Positions 24,358 through 32,198 of a DNA stretch of 34,260 nucleotides are shown piece by piece. The translations under genes were made by a program, and so were the position numbers. Source of the stretch: Anaerohalosphaeraceae bacterium (lineage in GTDB: Bacteria; Planctomycetota; Phycisphaerae; Sedimentisphaerales; Anaerohalosphaeraceae). The stretch spans positions 1 through 34,260 of the forward strand of contig DAOWHR010000210.1 of the NCBI GenBank assembly GCA_030641315.1. The letters are read 5' to 3'. Position 1 is the stretch's first letter. Every line of letters starts with the position of its first letter. The notes below the pieces were generated by a model. It ran no database searches, had not been told where the DNA came from, and worked only from the letters and a program-made list of their open reading frames with translations.

Positions 24358-24576
24358 ATATCATTCGCTGATACAATACCTGTTGGGCTGTGCATTTGAC
24401 CTTTTTTTTCTACAGACGAAAGCAGAACATGTAATTGGGGGAGGTTTTGTTATTGTTCTTCTGAATTTCAGTCTATGCAGGAATGACAGTCATGGGCAAT
24501 TTACGGAGGCTGTGATGGCGACGCCGACGAGCCATTACGGTATGGTGATCAATTCCCCAGCTATGCCAAGGATGTG
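24358..24576. other. Intergenic stretch without a recognised gene
   Basis: Together with the promoter segment this makes a 324-bp gap between the sulfatase stop (24577) and the first operon gene (24252). A + strand frame runs from 24383 into the sulfatase gene on the opposite strand, but it has no ribosome site and no recognisable protein pattern. I see no hairpin with a U-tract after the sulfatase gene, so readthrough into the operon cannot be excluded. Confidence 0.4.
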
Positions 24577-26652
24577 TTATTGGTTTGTTTCGATATACAT
24601 CTTACCATTTTTATAGAGTGATAAACGTTTATTGATCTGATCAGCCATATTCTTTTGGTTTTGGGCGGCAGCGATGTCGATAGCCTTTTTTGCGGTTTCG
24701 ACAGCATTATCAAACTGACCGGCAGAGGCATAGGAAGCGGCAAGAGTATCCAGATAACCCGGTTGTTTGAAGCTGGTCAACCGGCAGGCATTGCTTGCCA
24801 AACGAACTGCCTGATCGGCATTTCGCAAGTCCGGATCGTCGGTCGTCGCCAATAACCATGCCAAGTTGTTCAGTATCTGCAGATCGTCAGGTTTAATGCG
24901 ATTTGCGTGTGTCCAGTGATGGATGGCTGATCGAAAGTCGCGTTGTTTGTAAAATGTGGCGGCCAGGTTGTCATGAGCATTAAAGTAGTCGGGTTCCTGA
25001 CGAACAACCTCCTGCCATTGAGCAACAGCCTCATCTTCTTTTTTCAATCTGCTCAAAGCGGTTGCCAGATTGTTTCGGGCTTTATAGTCGGCAGGATCGG
25101 TTTTTAGATCATGCCGCAGATAGGTTACGGCCTGGGCCATTCGATCTGTTTTAACTGTAAAGATGCTCGCCAAGGGGTAAAGAAACTCAAGGTCCGGACG
25201 TTCATTAAGCAATTGGGAGCATAATTTCCACCCTTCTTCATACTTTTGAGCCGACTGTGCGCCTTTTAGAAGACGATAACGTTCGTGGAAACTTATGCAG
25301 TTTTTGGCATCCAGCTTTGTTACATCCAGCTCGAAGACTTCTTCTACGCCGCTACCGACATAGCCCAGACTTCTCAGTCTGTCGATAGTCGACTTGTCCA
25401 GTTTAAGGCTGGTGTCAGTTTGATCGCTGTGGAGATTATCGTCCAGTATCAGCTGCAGATTTTTTTGCATCAAAGCGGCACGTTTGCTTTGGGTTCGAGC
25501 AAGGTTGTTTTTTTCAGCGGGGTCATTTTTGAGATCGTAGAGTTCTTCCTTTGTGGTATATATATATTTCCATGAACCTTCAACGACAGCAAGTAAAGGA
25601 TTGCATTTGTATTGCGTAGGAGTCAAAGACTCTGTGTAAACATATCTCGGCTGGTGTGTTTTCGCAGACTCTGAAAAGAAACCGCAAAGGTTCTGTCCCT
25701 GCACATGAGGAGGAGTCGGCAAGTCAAGCATGCCCAGCACGGTCGGCATGATGTCGATGAGGCCGACAGTATCGCTTATACGTCTACCGCCGCGAACGCC
25801 TGGCGATCTCACGATCAAAGGTACTTTGACAGCGCTTTCATATACAAAATAACCATGGGTGGACTCACCATGTTCACCGAGCATTTCACCATGATCGCCT
25901 GTGATGACGATCAAAGTTGAATCATACAGTTTGAGAGTCTTAAGTTTGTCTATGACCTGGCCGATACAATGGTCGGTGTAGGCGATCTCGCCCGCGTATA
26001 AATCGTCGGCGAAACGGGAGGCGAAAGGCTCGGGTGGATCATAGACAATATGGGGATCGTAATAATGCAGAAAAAGGAAGAAGGGCTGCTGTGAGTTATT
26101 ATCAAGCCAACCGCAGGCCTGCTGGGTTGTTATTTGTCCTTTTTGCTCGGCGAACGGATCGCCCTCAAAAGTCGGGGTAAAATCTCCATAGTACTCATCA
26201 AATCCCTGATTAAGTCCGAATTTTGGAGCAAGAACGACAGCGCTTACCACAGCGGATGTCTTAAAGCCGTTTTGCTGCAATATTTCCGACAGGGTGACAT
26301 TATCTTCCGAGAGTTTTTCGGTGAGGTTATCATGCACCCCGTGGTATGGAGGAATGGTGCCGGTAAGCATCGAACTGTGGGCCGGAAGAGTCAGTGGGAC
26401 GGGACTGTAAACATTTTCAAAAACTATGCCTTTGGCGGCAATCGCATCGATATTCGGAGTTGTCCTGTGAGGATAACCATAGCAGCTTAAGTAATCGGCT
26501 CGACAGGTATCGATGCTTATCAGAACCACGTTGCGTATCTTTTGACCGCTGGCGACCCTGTTTCGCACGCCCCAAATCACGCAGAGAGCAATCACTATAA
26601 TGATCAAAACGGTAGATAGAATTTTTGCTTTTGAAAATGACGATAAACTCAT
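24577..26652 (-). CDS. Membrane-anchored sulfatase-family hydrolase with C-terminal TPR repeats
   Basis: A 691-residue protein. One N-terminal helix (about 10-28) anchors it, with the body outside. The alkaline-phosphatase-superfamily domain (40-430) has ISIDTCRADYL (46-56) with metal ligand Asp48, GDHGE (252-256) with Asp253/His254, and STHGYF. The place of the sulfatase signature C/S-x-P-x-R reads T88-L-P-A-H92. The nucleophile is then Thr, as in phosphodiesterases and phosphotransferases of the superfamily, and formylglycine cannot form. A sulfatase name may therefore be wrong; phosphate ester or phosphoglycerol-type chemistry is possible. Residues from about 470 hold TPR-like helices (NNLATAL, NAHDNLAATFY, NNLAWLLA), probably for protein contacts. 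GGAG lies 5 nt before a short AGATT spacer and ATG 26652. It stands just upstream of the glycan operon on the same strand. Confidence 0.85.
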   Translation of the reverse strand: MSLSSFSKAKILSTVLIIIVIALCVIWGVRNRVASGQKIRNVVLISIDTCRADYLSCYGYPHRTTPNIDAIAAKGIVFENVYSPVPLTLPAHSSMLTGTIPPYHGVHDNLTEKLSEDNVTLSEILQQNGFKTSAVVSAVVLAPKFGLNQGFDEYYGDFTPTFEGDPFAEQKGQITTQQACGWLDNNSQQPFFLFLHYYDPHIVYDPPEPFASRFADDLYAGEIAYTDHCIGQVIDKLKTLKLYDSTLIVITGDHGEMLGEHGESTHGYFVYESAVKVPLIVRSPGVRGGRRISDTVGLIDIMPTVLGMLDLPTPPHVQGQNLCGFFSESAKTHQPRYVYTESLTPTQYKCNPLLAVVEGSWKYIYTTKEELYDLKNDPAEKNNLARTQSKRAALMQKNLQLILDDNLHSDQTDTSLKLDKSTIDRLRSLGYVGSGVEEVFELDVTKLDAKNCISFHERYRLLKGAQSAQKYEEGWKLCSQLLNERPDLEFLYPLASIFTVKTDRMAQAVTYLRHDLKTDPADYKARNNLATALSRLKKEDEAVAQWQEVVRQEPDYFNAHDNLAATFYKQRDFRSAIHHWTHANRIKPDDLQILNNLAWLLATTDDPDLRNADQAVRLASNACRLTSFKQPGYLDTLAASYASAGQFDNAVETAKKAIDIAAAQNQKNMADQINKRLSLYKNGKMYIETNQ

Positions 26653-26762
26653 AATCTCTCCGCAAAACTATATTGTTTATGGGCCTGTACCATGCCAGCA
26701 GTAAGGCGATTATAGCAGATATTGCCCTATTGCGCCAAGAGGATATGAAATTGCCCGGATCG

Positions 26763-28214
26763 CTACTCGTAATTGCTCTGCATCGCCGCGAGCCAGGCAT
26801 CGATAAAAACCAGCAGATCGTTTATATCCACCAAACCATCCTGTCCGGCGAGGTCGGCGCCTCCGCAGTCACCACAGTTGACAGTGAGCCAATTTACGGC
26901 AAAGGCTACAAAGTCAAACAGGTCAACGCTATTGCTCCTGTCAAGATCGCCGGGGGAATAGTCAGTGAAACAGTGGATCGAACCGTGATCGGTACTGACA
27001 TACAACGAGCCGCCAGCAACAGCCAATCCTCGTACCCTGCCGTTTACCGGCGCAGTCCAGATCACGCTGCCATTGGTGGTACTTATCGCCGCGACCTCAT
27101 GATTGCCGCCTGCGAAAAGTGTAGTGCCAGCAAGGATCAATTCATACGGATACGAACTTGAAACAGTCCAGATAACCGCTTTGTCACTGCGTCTGATCCT
27201 GGCAAGTTTTGTGTCTGACGAATAGTACGAGTTAGTATCAGTAACGACCAGGCAATTGCCGGGTCCCCATGCCATACTTTCTCCTGAGCCGCTGGACGCG
27301 TCATACTTGGCGATATAGCTTCCCGAACCGCTGTAGTGGGGGCCAATAAACAGCTTGTTGTCGTTGGTCAATAGTGCATAAGCACCGCCCTGTCTACCGG
27401 CGCCGATCGAGCCGAGGTACCCGCCAGTCAATCTGTTATAGAACGTCGGCTGTGTTTTGCCAGCTGGCATATAAAGATTGCTGGCCGAAGCAAGCGGATA
27501 TCCCTGCAGCGGTCTTGGAGGCGTTTTCTTCCAAACCAACACTCCGGTTTCAGCATTACATGCACAGATAAAACGGCTGAGGTTTGTATTAGCGCCTGAA
27601 AAAAGTCCCGCACCCCAGTATGCCACGCCGTTATCGACCAGTACACCGGTACGAACAGGGCAAACTGAAACCATTCTGCCATCGGCCATCATTCGGTCAT
27701 CGTTGCCTATTGCACTGTATTTCCAGACAAACGATCCGTCGTCAGCATTTAGACAATAAACGTATCCGTCGTCACTTCCGAAGTATACTTTTCCTGCGTA
27801 AACTGACGGCGCAAAACGTATGGGGCCTCCTGTGTAATACTTCCACAACTGAGAACCGTCCCCGGCATCAAGGCAGATGACCTTGTCACTGTTGGACGAT
27901 CCGAAATACACTTTGCCGCTGCTTGCGACAACTCGAAAAGCACTGTCAATTTCAAGTCTGGATTTATTATTGTAAAGCCCCTGCCAGAAATCCTGCAATG
28001 CGGGAGATTCAGCCCCGGCCGGTCTTGGCGAACGGTCGCTGCCCCAAACCCAAGCCTGTCTTAATTGATCCGGAAGCTGTTCGGTAGTATGGGCACTCCT
28101 GTTTTTGTCATGCAGATATGTTGGCCAGTCCTGTGCTGTTGTCACGGCACAAAATAGGACCATCAGGAATAAGCCAAATATTAACATCGCATATTTATTC
28201 GGATACTTGATCAT
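26763..28214 (-). CDS. Exported PQQ-type beta-propeller protein with C-terminal dockerin-like pair
   Basis: A 483-residue protein. A signal peptide (about 1-27, ending VTTAQ) leads into DWPTYLHDKNRSAHT, the usual opening of planctomycete PQQ-like propellers. Repeats of the form GKVYFGSxDGxVYCLNADDG and A-x-x-x-x-G-x-V-I-W follow through about residue 415, each giving one blade. No quinone-binding enzyme residues are evident, so binding or scaffolding is likely. The tail has two calcium-loop/helix units: GDLDRSNSVDLFDFVAFAVNWL-like near 422-443 and a second ending DINDLLVFIDAWL near 475. These resemble type I dockerins but in this phylum occur without cellulosomes, and may serve anchoring or sorting. 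A gap of 61 bp to the next gene upstream is compatible with one transcript. Confidence 0.8.
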   Translation of the reverse strand: MIKYPNKYAMLIFGLFLMVLFCAVTTAQDWPTYLHDKNRSAHTTEQLPDQLRQAWVWGSDRSPRPAGAESPALQDFWQGLYNNKSRLEIDSAFRVVASSGKVYFGSSNSDKVICLDAGDGSQLWKYYTGGPIRFAPSVYAGKVYFGSDDGYVYCLNADDGSFVWKYSAIGNDDRMMADGRMVSVCPVRTGVLVDNGVAYWGAGLFSGANTNLSRFICACNAETGVLVWKKTPPRPLQGYPLASASNLYMPAGKTQPTFYNRLTGGYLGSIGAGRQGGAYALLTNDNKLFIGPHYSGSGSYIAKYDASSGSGESMAWGPGNCLVVTDTNSYYSSDTKLARIRRSDKAVIWTVSSSYPYELILAGTTLFAGGNHEVAAISTTNGSVIWTAPVNGRVRGLAVAGGSLYVSTDHGSIHCFTDYSPGDLDRSNSVDLFDFVAFAVNWLTVNCGDCGGADLAGQDGLVDINDLLVFIDAWLAAMQSNYE

Positions 28215-28275
28215 ATAATTAACTTTCTTGCTAATTACTTGTCTATAATACCAGTGCTGTGTCCGTGATAAAGTA

Positions 28276-31200
28276 CTAGTTCGGCATAAATGTCATCGAA
28301 GTCTGAAGCTGGAAATCACACGAACAGCCCGCCCCGCTTTCCGGAACGAGCACAAGACCGCCTGCGGCCATCATGTTCAGCCAGCATCCGATCCTTGTTT
28401 CGCTTGTCAACGGATTAGCGCTCACCGCTGGCAATTCGTACATACATGGATTACCTTTTCTGGCGAAGAAATGTGTCTCACATGCCGAAAGCGTACCACA
28501 ACCGCCCGTCGCAAGTCCGCCAGTTCCCAGAGCGATATTACTTGTGGCTCCTGTTGTCAGATCGACCCTGTAATATTTATTGTACATCCAGTTGCCAACT
28601 ATGACCGGGTGTTGATCCTGTTCGCCATGCGCATTGGCTGATGTTCCTGTTGCGTATGTGCTGGTCCAGGCCTGATCCAGATTCGATGTATGATAAGCAT
28701 AATGAGCATAAACATGGCCGCCGGAAGTGTATGATCCTGTCGCTACAACCAGGTCCCGGCTTGGCACATAGCTGAGATACATAACCTGCGTAAACGGCAG
28801 GTTAATCGGCTGAGAGTCGACGACCTGGCCTGTTGTCTTATCCAGTTTGATAAGGTACTCACTTGTAAGGGTCGCCCCTGTTACCCTGCCGTCAGCGTCG
28901 TTATAAGCCGAAGAATTGCGGCTTTCGACGAAGTAGACGTAATCACCGGCAACCAATATGCATGGATTTATAATCGCGCTGCCTGTCGGATTCTTGTAAG
29001 TCCAGTTGACCGTATCGGTCAGCGTGTCGATGCTGAACATATATTCACTTGTCGATGCTGGCCTGTAGCTGTAGTATGCCTGGTCGACATGTGCCCTGCT
29101 GTGGCCGATCAGAGATGCTCCTTCTTTCTGTGCACTGCCGATAAGATTTTGTCCATCGACAGCAAGATAACCCCAGTTGCGGTTTTGGCCGGATGTAAGT
29201 TGAGGAGCCTGGAACGTTGCCTCTAATTGGCCGGTTATCAGGTCAAGCCTGGCACAGTCATCTTTGTGAGCGACAAAGACCGCATCATCGGACAGAGCCG
29301 TCCATCCGCAATCATGGAATATCGCAACACGCGCCGATTGAGGTATTGACATATCCCAGTATCTGGTACCGTTGTAAGCGTCATAAGCCATCAGTCGATC
29401 CACACCGGGGGTAATGATAACACCCTTGTTGTAGAGTGACGACATTGGGCGGTTGTGCCTGTCAACAATGTATCGAGGGCCGGGATTGCCATACCATAGA
29501 ACCTGCAAAGTGTTGGTTATTCGGGTGTCTCCGCTGTTTGCCGTGTTGCCGGGGTCCGCATAGTGATGGGTCCATTTACCGGCACCAGGCAATTCGCCTC
29601 GTGATATGACTGCCCATAAGCCGTTGGTTTCGCTGATGTTCGAATCCTGCCCATCGAGCCATGTTTCCAACGCGGTTCTGTCCAGTGCAGGGTTTGTACC
29701 TGCCGGCTGGCCAAGGATAGCCAGACCGCCGTCCGGTCTTAAAACTCGAAATACCTCAGCGGATGTGCCCGGGCAGGTTCCCTGTGCGATCATCTTGTCG
29801 GATACAACAAGATTGGCCGTAAAGTCACGGCATTTCAGTTCGGCTGTCGAAATCTGTATTACACTGACGCGTGTGCCGTATACGCCTGCCTGATCGAGAT
29901 ATTCTCTGGCTTGAGCGATCTTTAACGGATCGGATTCATAGCCGATAATTTTCAGATTTGTTCTCTTTGCTATCTCGTATGCCAGTCGTCCTGTCCCGCA
30001 GCCGTAGTCGATACAAACTCCCTTGTCGATACCGGCGGTATTTACGATGTATTCGGCGGCCTGTGTATAGACATCCGTCAGTTCGTCAACCGGATATGGA
30101 CTCGGGCCGGCAGGAACCGGACCCGGACCGGCATCGAAAGCAGAATAAAATTCGTGTGTCGCTTCGGGCAGTCCGTTCATAACGATTCGATAGCTGTATG
30201 TTGTTTCAGGATCAAGTCCTGTTATTTTCAATTCATGATCTGTCTTTGCAGAAACGTCAGTTACGGTCTGAGTGAGTGACGAAGCAGTACCGTATTGCAC
30301 AATGGACGCCACCGGAGCAGACGTTTTGTAGTAGATCGTAACTTCACCTTCGTTATAAAAATGCACGTAAGGACCTGCCTTTAAAGTCGTAACTTCGGCG
30401 GCTTCTGTTGTGAAGTTCCAAATCGATCCTGTGTACACGGTCGCAGGGTTTGTGCTTTCATCGACAACATCAACACGCCAGTAGTACCTGATACCGTAAT
30501 CAAGTTCGACCGGGACGTTAGTGTTAGTCTGTCCTGTCGCCATGCTGTTGAGACTGGTTTGATCAGTGCCGAACCAGACATTATACTTTGGACTTGTAAT
30601 ATCAGTGGTACCATGCCAGGAAAGTGTGCCGGTATCAACCTGAACATCCGGAGCGTTATCTGCCGGAACCGGGATGGTTGCAGCAGGAACTACTTCGCCT
30701 GATTCACTGCTGACGGAAGCATGGTCCAACAACGTGTAATAATCACCTGTAAAACCAATACCAATGGCATGGCCGGCGTTTGCCGATGTTGCGGTATATT
30801 CGACAGTTTTATTATACCATACGCCCATGGGGACAGCCTCGTCCGACAGCAGACCAGTTGCAGTTGCCAGTATCGAAGTCGGTGCAGCAGAGCCATCTGT
30901 ACCAGGATCGACAGTAGCGTCATAAATGAATAGGGTCCAGTTTAAACCGCTCTGGCTGCCGTTATTGTAAGTTCCGACATCGACACTGAAAGTGTAGGTT
31001 GAACCGGATTCAAATACCGCGGCCAGATTCTGAAACCATGTTGAGGCGGCAGTTATAACATACCAGCCGTCGCCAGCCGGTGCTCCGCCGTAATAACCGT
31101 TACCGAGCCATGACCAGCCGCTGGTTTTCCATGGAGACCAGTTATACGAATAGAATCCGGATACTCCGTCCTGATCAAAGCTTGGGTTGCCGACAGTTAT

Positions 31201-31281
31201 CATGTCCGCTTGGCAGACCGAACCAAGTCCGCAAATCAGCAAAACCAGAAAACACACAGCAAGTTCTCTGCATCTATCCAT
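28276..31281 (-). CDS. Exported fusion: N-terminal beta module, FN3-like domains, SAM methyltransferase fold, PQQ-type propeller
   Basis: A 1001-residue protein. I start at ATG 31281 (MDRCRELAVCFL), which has GGGTGG 5 nt before it; a TTG at 31326 is open but lies inside the upstream terminator region. After a signal peptide (to about 26) comes the beta module shared with the next two genes (about 30-190). Two FN3-like segments follow (about 205-295 and 300-385). Residues about 415-565 are a class I methyltransferase: DYGCGTG (425-431), the acidic residue after strand 2 in IGYESDP, and EVFRVLRPDGG. The rest begins GAGKWTHHYADPGNTANS and is a PQQ-like propeller. A methyltransferase fold inside an exported protein is odd, since S-adenosylmethionine is not available outside the cytoplasm. 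It may be a retained fold used for binding, or the signal may be cleaved differently. The C-terminus ends without dockerin or PEP-CTERM tail. Confidence 0.78.
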   Translation of the reverse strand: MDRCRELAVCFLVLLICGLGSVCQADMITVGNPSFDQDGVSGFYSYNWSPWKTSGWSWLGNGYYGGAPAGDGWYVITAASTWFQNLAAVFESGSTYTFSVDVGTYNNGSQSGLNWTLFIYDATVDPGTDGSAAPTSILATATGLLSDEAVPMGVWYNKTVEYTATSANAGHAIGIGFTGDYYTLLDHASVSSESGEVVPAATIPVPADNAPDVQVDTGTLSWHGTTDITSPKYNVWFGTDQTSLNSMATGQTNTNVPVELDYGIRYYWRVDVVDESTNPATVYTGSIWNFTTEAAEVTTLKAGPYVHFYNEGEVTIYYKTSAPVASIVQYGTASSLTQTVTDVSAKTDHELKITGLDPETTYSYRIVMNGLPEATHEFYSAFDAGPGPVPAGPSPYPVDELTDVYTQAAEYIVNTAGIDKGVCIDYGCGTGRLAYEIAKRTNLKIIGYESDPLKIAQAREYLDQAGVYGTRVSVIQISTAELKCRDFTANLVVSDKMIAQGTCPGTSAEVFRVLRPDGGLAILGQPAGTNPALDRTALETWLDGQDSNISETNGLWAVISRGELPGAGKWTHHYADPGNTANSGDTRITNTLQVLWYGNPGPRYIVDRHNRPMSSLYNKGVIITPGVDRLMAYDAYNGTRYWDMSIPQSARVAIFHDCGWTALSDDAVFVAHKDDCARLDLITGQLEATFQAPQLTSGQNRNWGYLAVDGQNLIGSAQKEGASLIGHSRAHVDQAYYSYRPASTSEYMFSIDTLTDTVNWTYKNPTGSAIINPCILVAGDYVYFVESRNSSAYNDADGRVTGATLTSEYLIKLDKTTGQVVDSQPINLPFTQVMYLSYVPSRDLVVATGSYTSGGHVYAHYAYHTSNLDQAWTSTYATGTSANAHGEQDQHPVIVGNWMYNKYYRVDLTTGATSNIALGTGGLATGGCGTLSACETHFFARKGNPCMYELPAVSANPLTSETRIGCWLNMMAAGGLVLVPESGAGCSCDFQLQTSMTFMPN
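30712..31197 (-). repeat. Shared beta module, copy A
   Basis: The region coding from GNPSF to LDHASV. It is clearly related at DNA and protein level to copies at 31456-31946 and 33473-33964, including the shared stretch YDATVDPG, the motif GLLSDE and the ending GDYYTL. Confidence 0.85.
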
Positions 31282-31322
31282 AGAAACCACCCCAATTGGT
31301 GAATAACAATAAACAATTAATA

Positions 31323-31358
31323 GCAATTGCCCCGGTACATACAGTCCGGGGCAATTGC
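31323..31358 (-). terminator. Strong intrinsic terminator after the PEP-CTERM gene
   Basis: A perfect 13-bp stem (31323-31335 with 31346-31358) encloses a 10-nt loop. On the minus strand it is followed by TATTAATTGTTTATTG. It lies 25 bp past the stop of the PEP-CTERM gene and before the ribosome site of the next, so the two genes are probably separate transcripts. Confidence 0.8.
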
Positions 31359-31382
31359 TTCTCTAAAATCTGACAAAACTAA

Positions 31383-32012
31383 TTAAGCTCTTTTTCTTCT
31401 AATCAGTGCCAGGCTGCCAAGAGCCAACAAAGACATTGTTGCAGGTTCCGGTACTACAGCAGCATGATCGAACAGGGTGTAGTAATCACCATAAAAACCG
31501 ATGCCGATAGTGTGGCCTTCCTGAGCGGCTGTTGCGTCAAATGACACTGTTTTATTGTGCCATACACCCATGGGGATATCCTCGTCCGACAGCAGACCGG
31601 TTACAGTTGCCAGTATCGAAGTCGGTGCAGCAGAACCATCCGTACCAGGATCGACAGTAGCATCATACAGGAACATTGTCCAACTGTCATAACCATCTGC
31701 ATGTGGTTGAGGCGAATAGGTGCCGACATCAATAGAGAAACTGATCGTTTCGCCTGCTGCAAATGTTGCTGACAATTCCTGAAACCATGTTGCGCCGGCT
31801 GTGATAACATACCAACCGTCACCTGCAGGAGCACCGGAATAGTAACCGTTGCCGAGCCAGGTCCATTGGCTGGTTTGCCACGGAGACCAGTCATACGAGT
31901 ATGACCCGGATACACCGTCCTCATCAAAACTCGGATTGCCAACATCGATGCCAGCAAAACTGACACCTGTCAGGGCGATCACTGCTACAAAAATAATTAA
32001 CTTCTTCATCAT
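31383..32012 (-). CDS. PEP-CTERM sorting domain protein with the shared beta module
   Basis: A 209-residue protein. GGAGG lies 5 nt before ATG 32012, which I take as the start; the open frame goes up to 32051. The signal peptide is MMKKLIIFVAVIALTGVSFA. The body (about 21-178) is the shared beta module. The chain ends with the PEP-CTERM signal: VPEPAT, a hydrophobic helix and RRKRA. Exosortase and its partner enzymes would recognise this tail and transfer the protein to the surface. No exosortase is in the window. The protein is little more than the module plus the sorting tail, so its job is probably structural or sugar-binding. Confidence 0.85.
   Translation of the reverse strand: MMKKLIIFVAVIALTGVSFAGIDVGNPSFDEDGVSGSYSYDWSPWQTSQWTWLGNGYYSGAPAGDGWYVITAGATWFQELSATFAAGETISFSIDVGTYSPQPHADGYDSWTMFLYDATVDPGTDGSAAPTSILATVTGLLSDEDIPMGVWHNKTVSFDATAAQEGHTIGIGFYGDYYTLFDHAAVVPEPATMSLLALGSLALIRRKRA
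31456..31946 (-). repeat. Shared beta module, copy B
   Basis: Second copy of the module. It differs from A and C mainly by a short insertion after DVGTY. It shares the long block around YDATVDPGTDGSAAPTSILA, exact in A and B and slightly changed in C. Confidence 0.85.
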
Positions 32013-32102
32013 TCGTACCTCCACAAAATAAATAGTTATAACCGACAACATATCGGCTAATTTATGAAAACATCATGCAGGCTACGCATCCTGCACTAAA
32101 AC

Positions 32103-32137
32103 CGGTCTGCATCCGACTCATCGCCAAATGCGGACCG
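32103..32137 (-). terminator. Hairpin after the PA14 protein gene, probable terminator
   Basis: CGGTCTGCAT (32103-32112) pairs with ATGCGGACCG (32128-32137) at nine of ten positions. On the minus strand it is followed by GTTTTAG. It lies about 60 bp past the stop of the gene ending at 32199. A second small stem, GCAGG/CCTGC, follows it at about 32077-32094. Confidence 0.5.
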
Positions 32138-32198
32138 ACTTTAATTGTCAAACTACCCATTACTTATACATAGCTGCTACATCGTCAGGAGACAATCT

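Noticed and set aside
24383-24616. A + strand frame of 77 residues in the gap before the sulfatase stop
   Set aside because: No ribosome site, no recognisable motif, and it runs into the 3' end of the sulfatase gene on the other strand.
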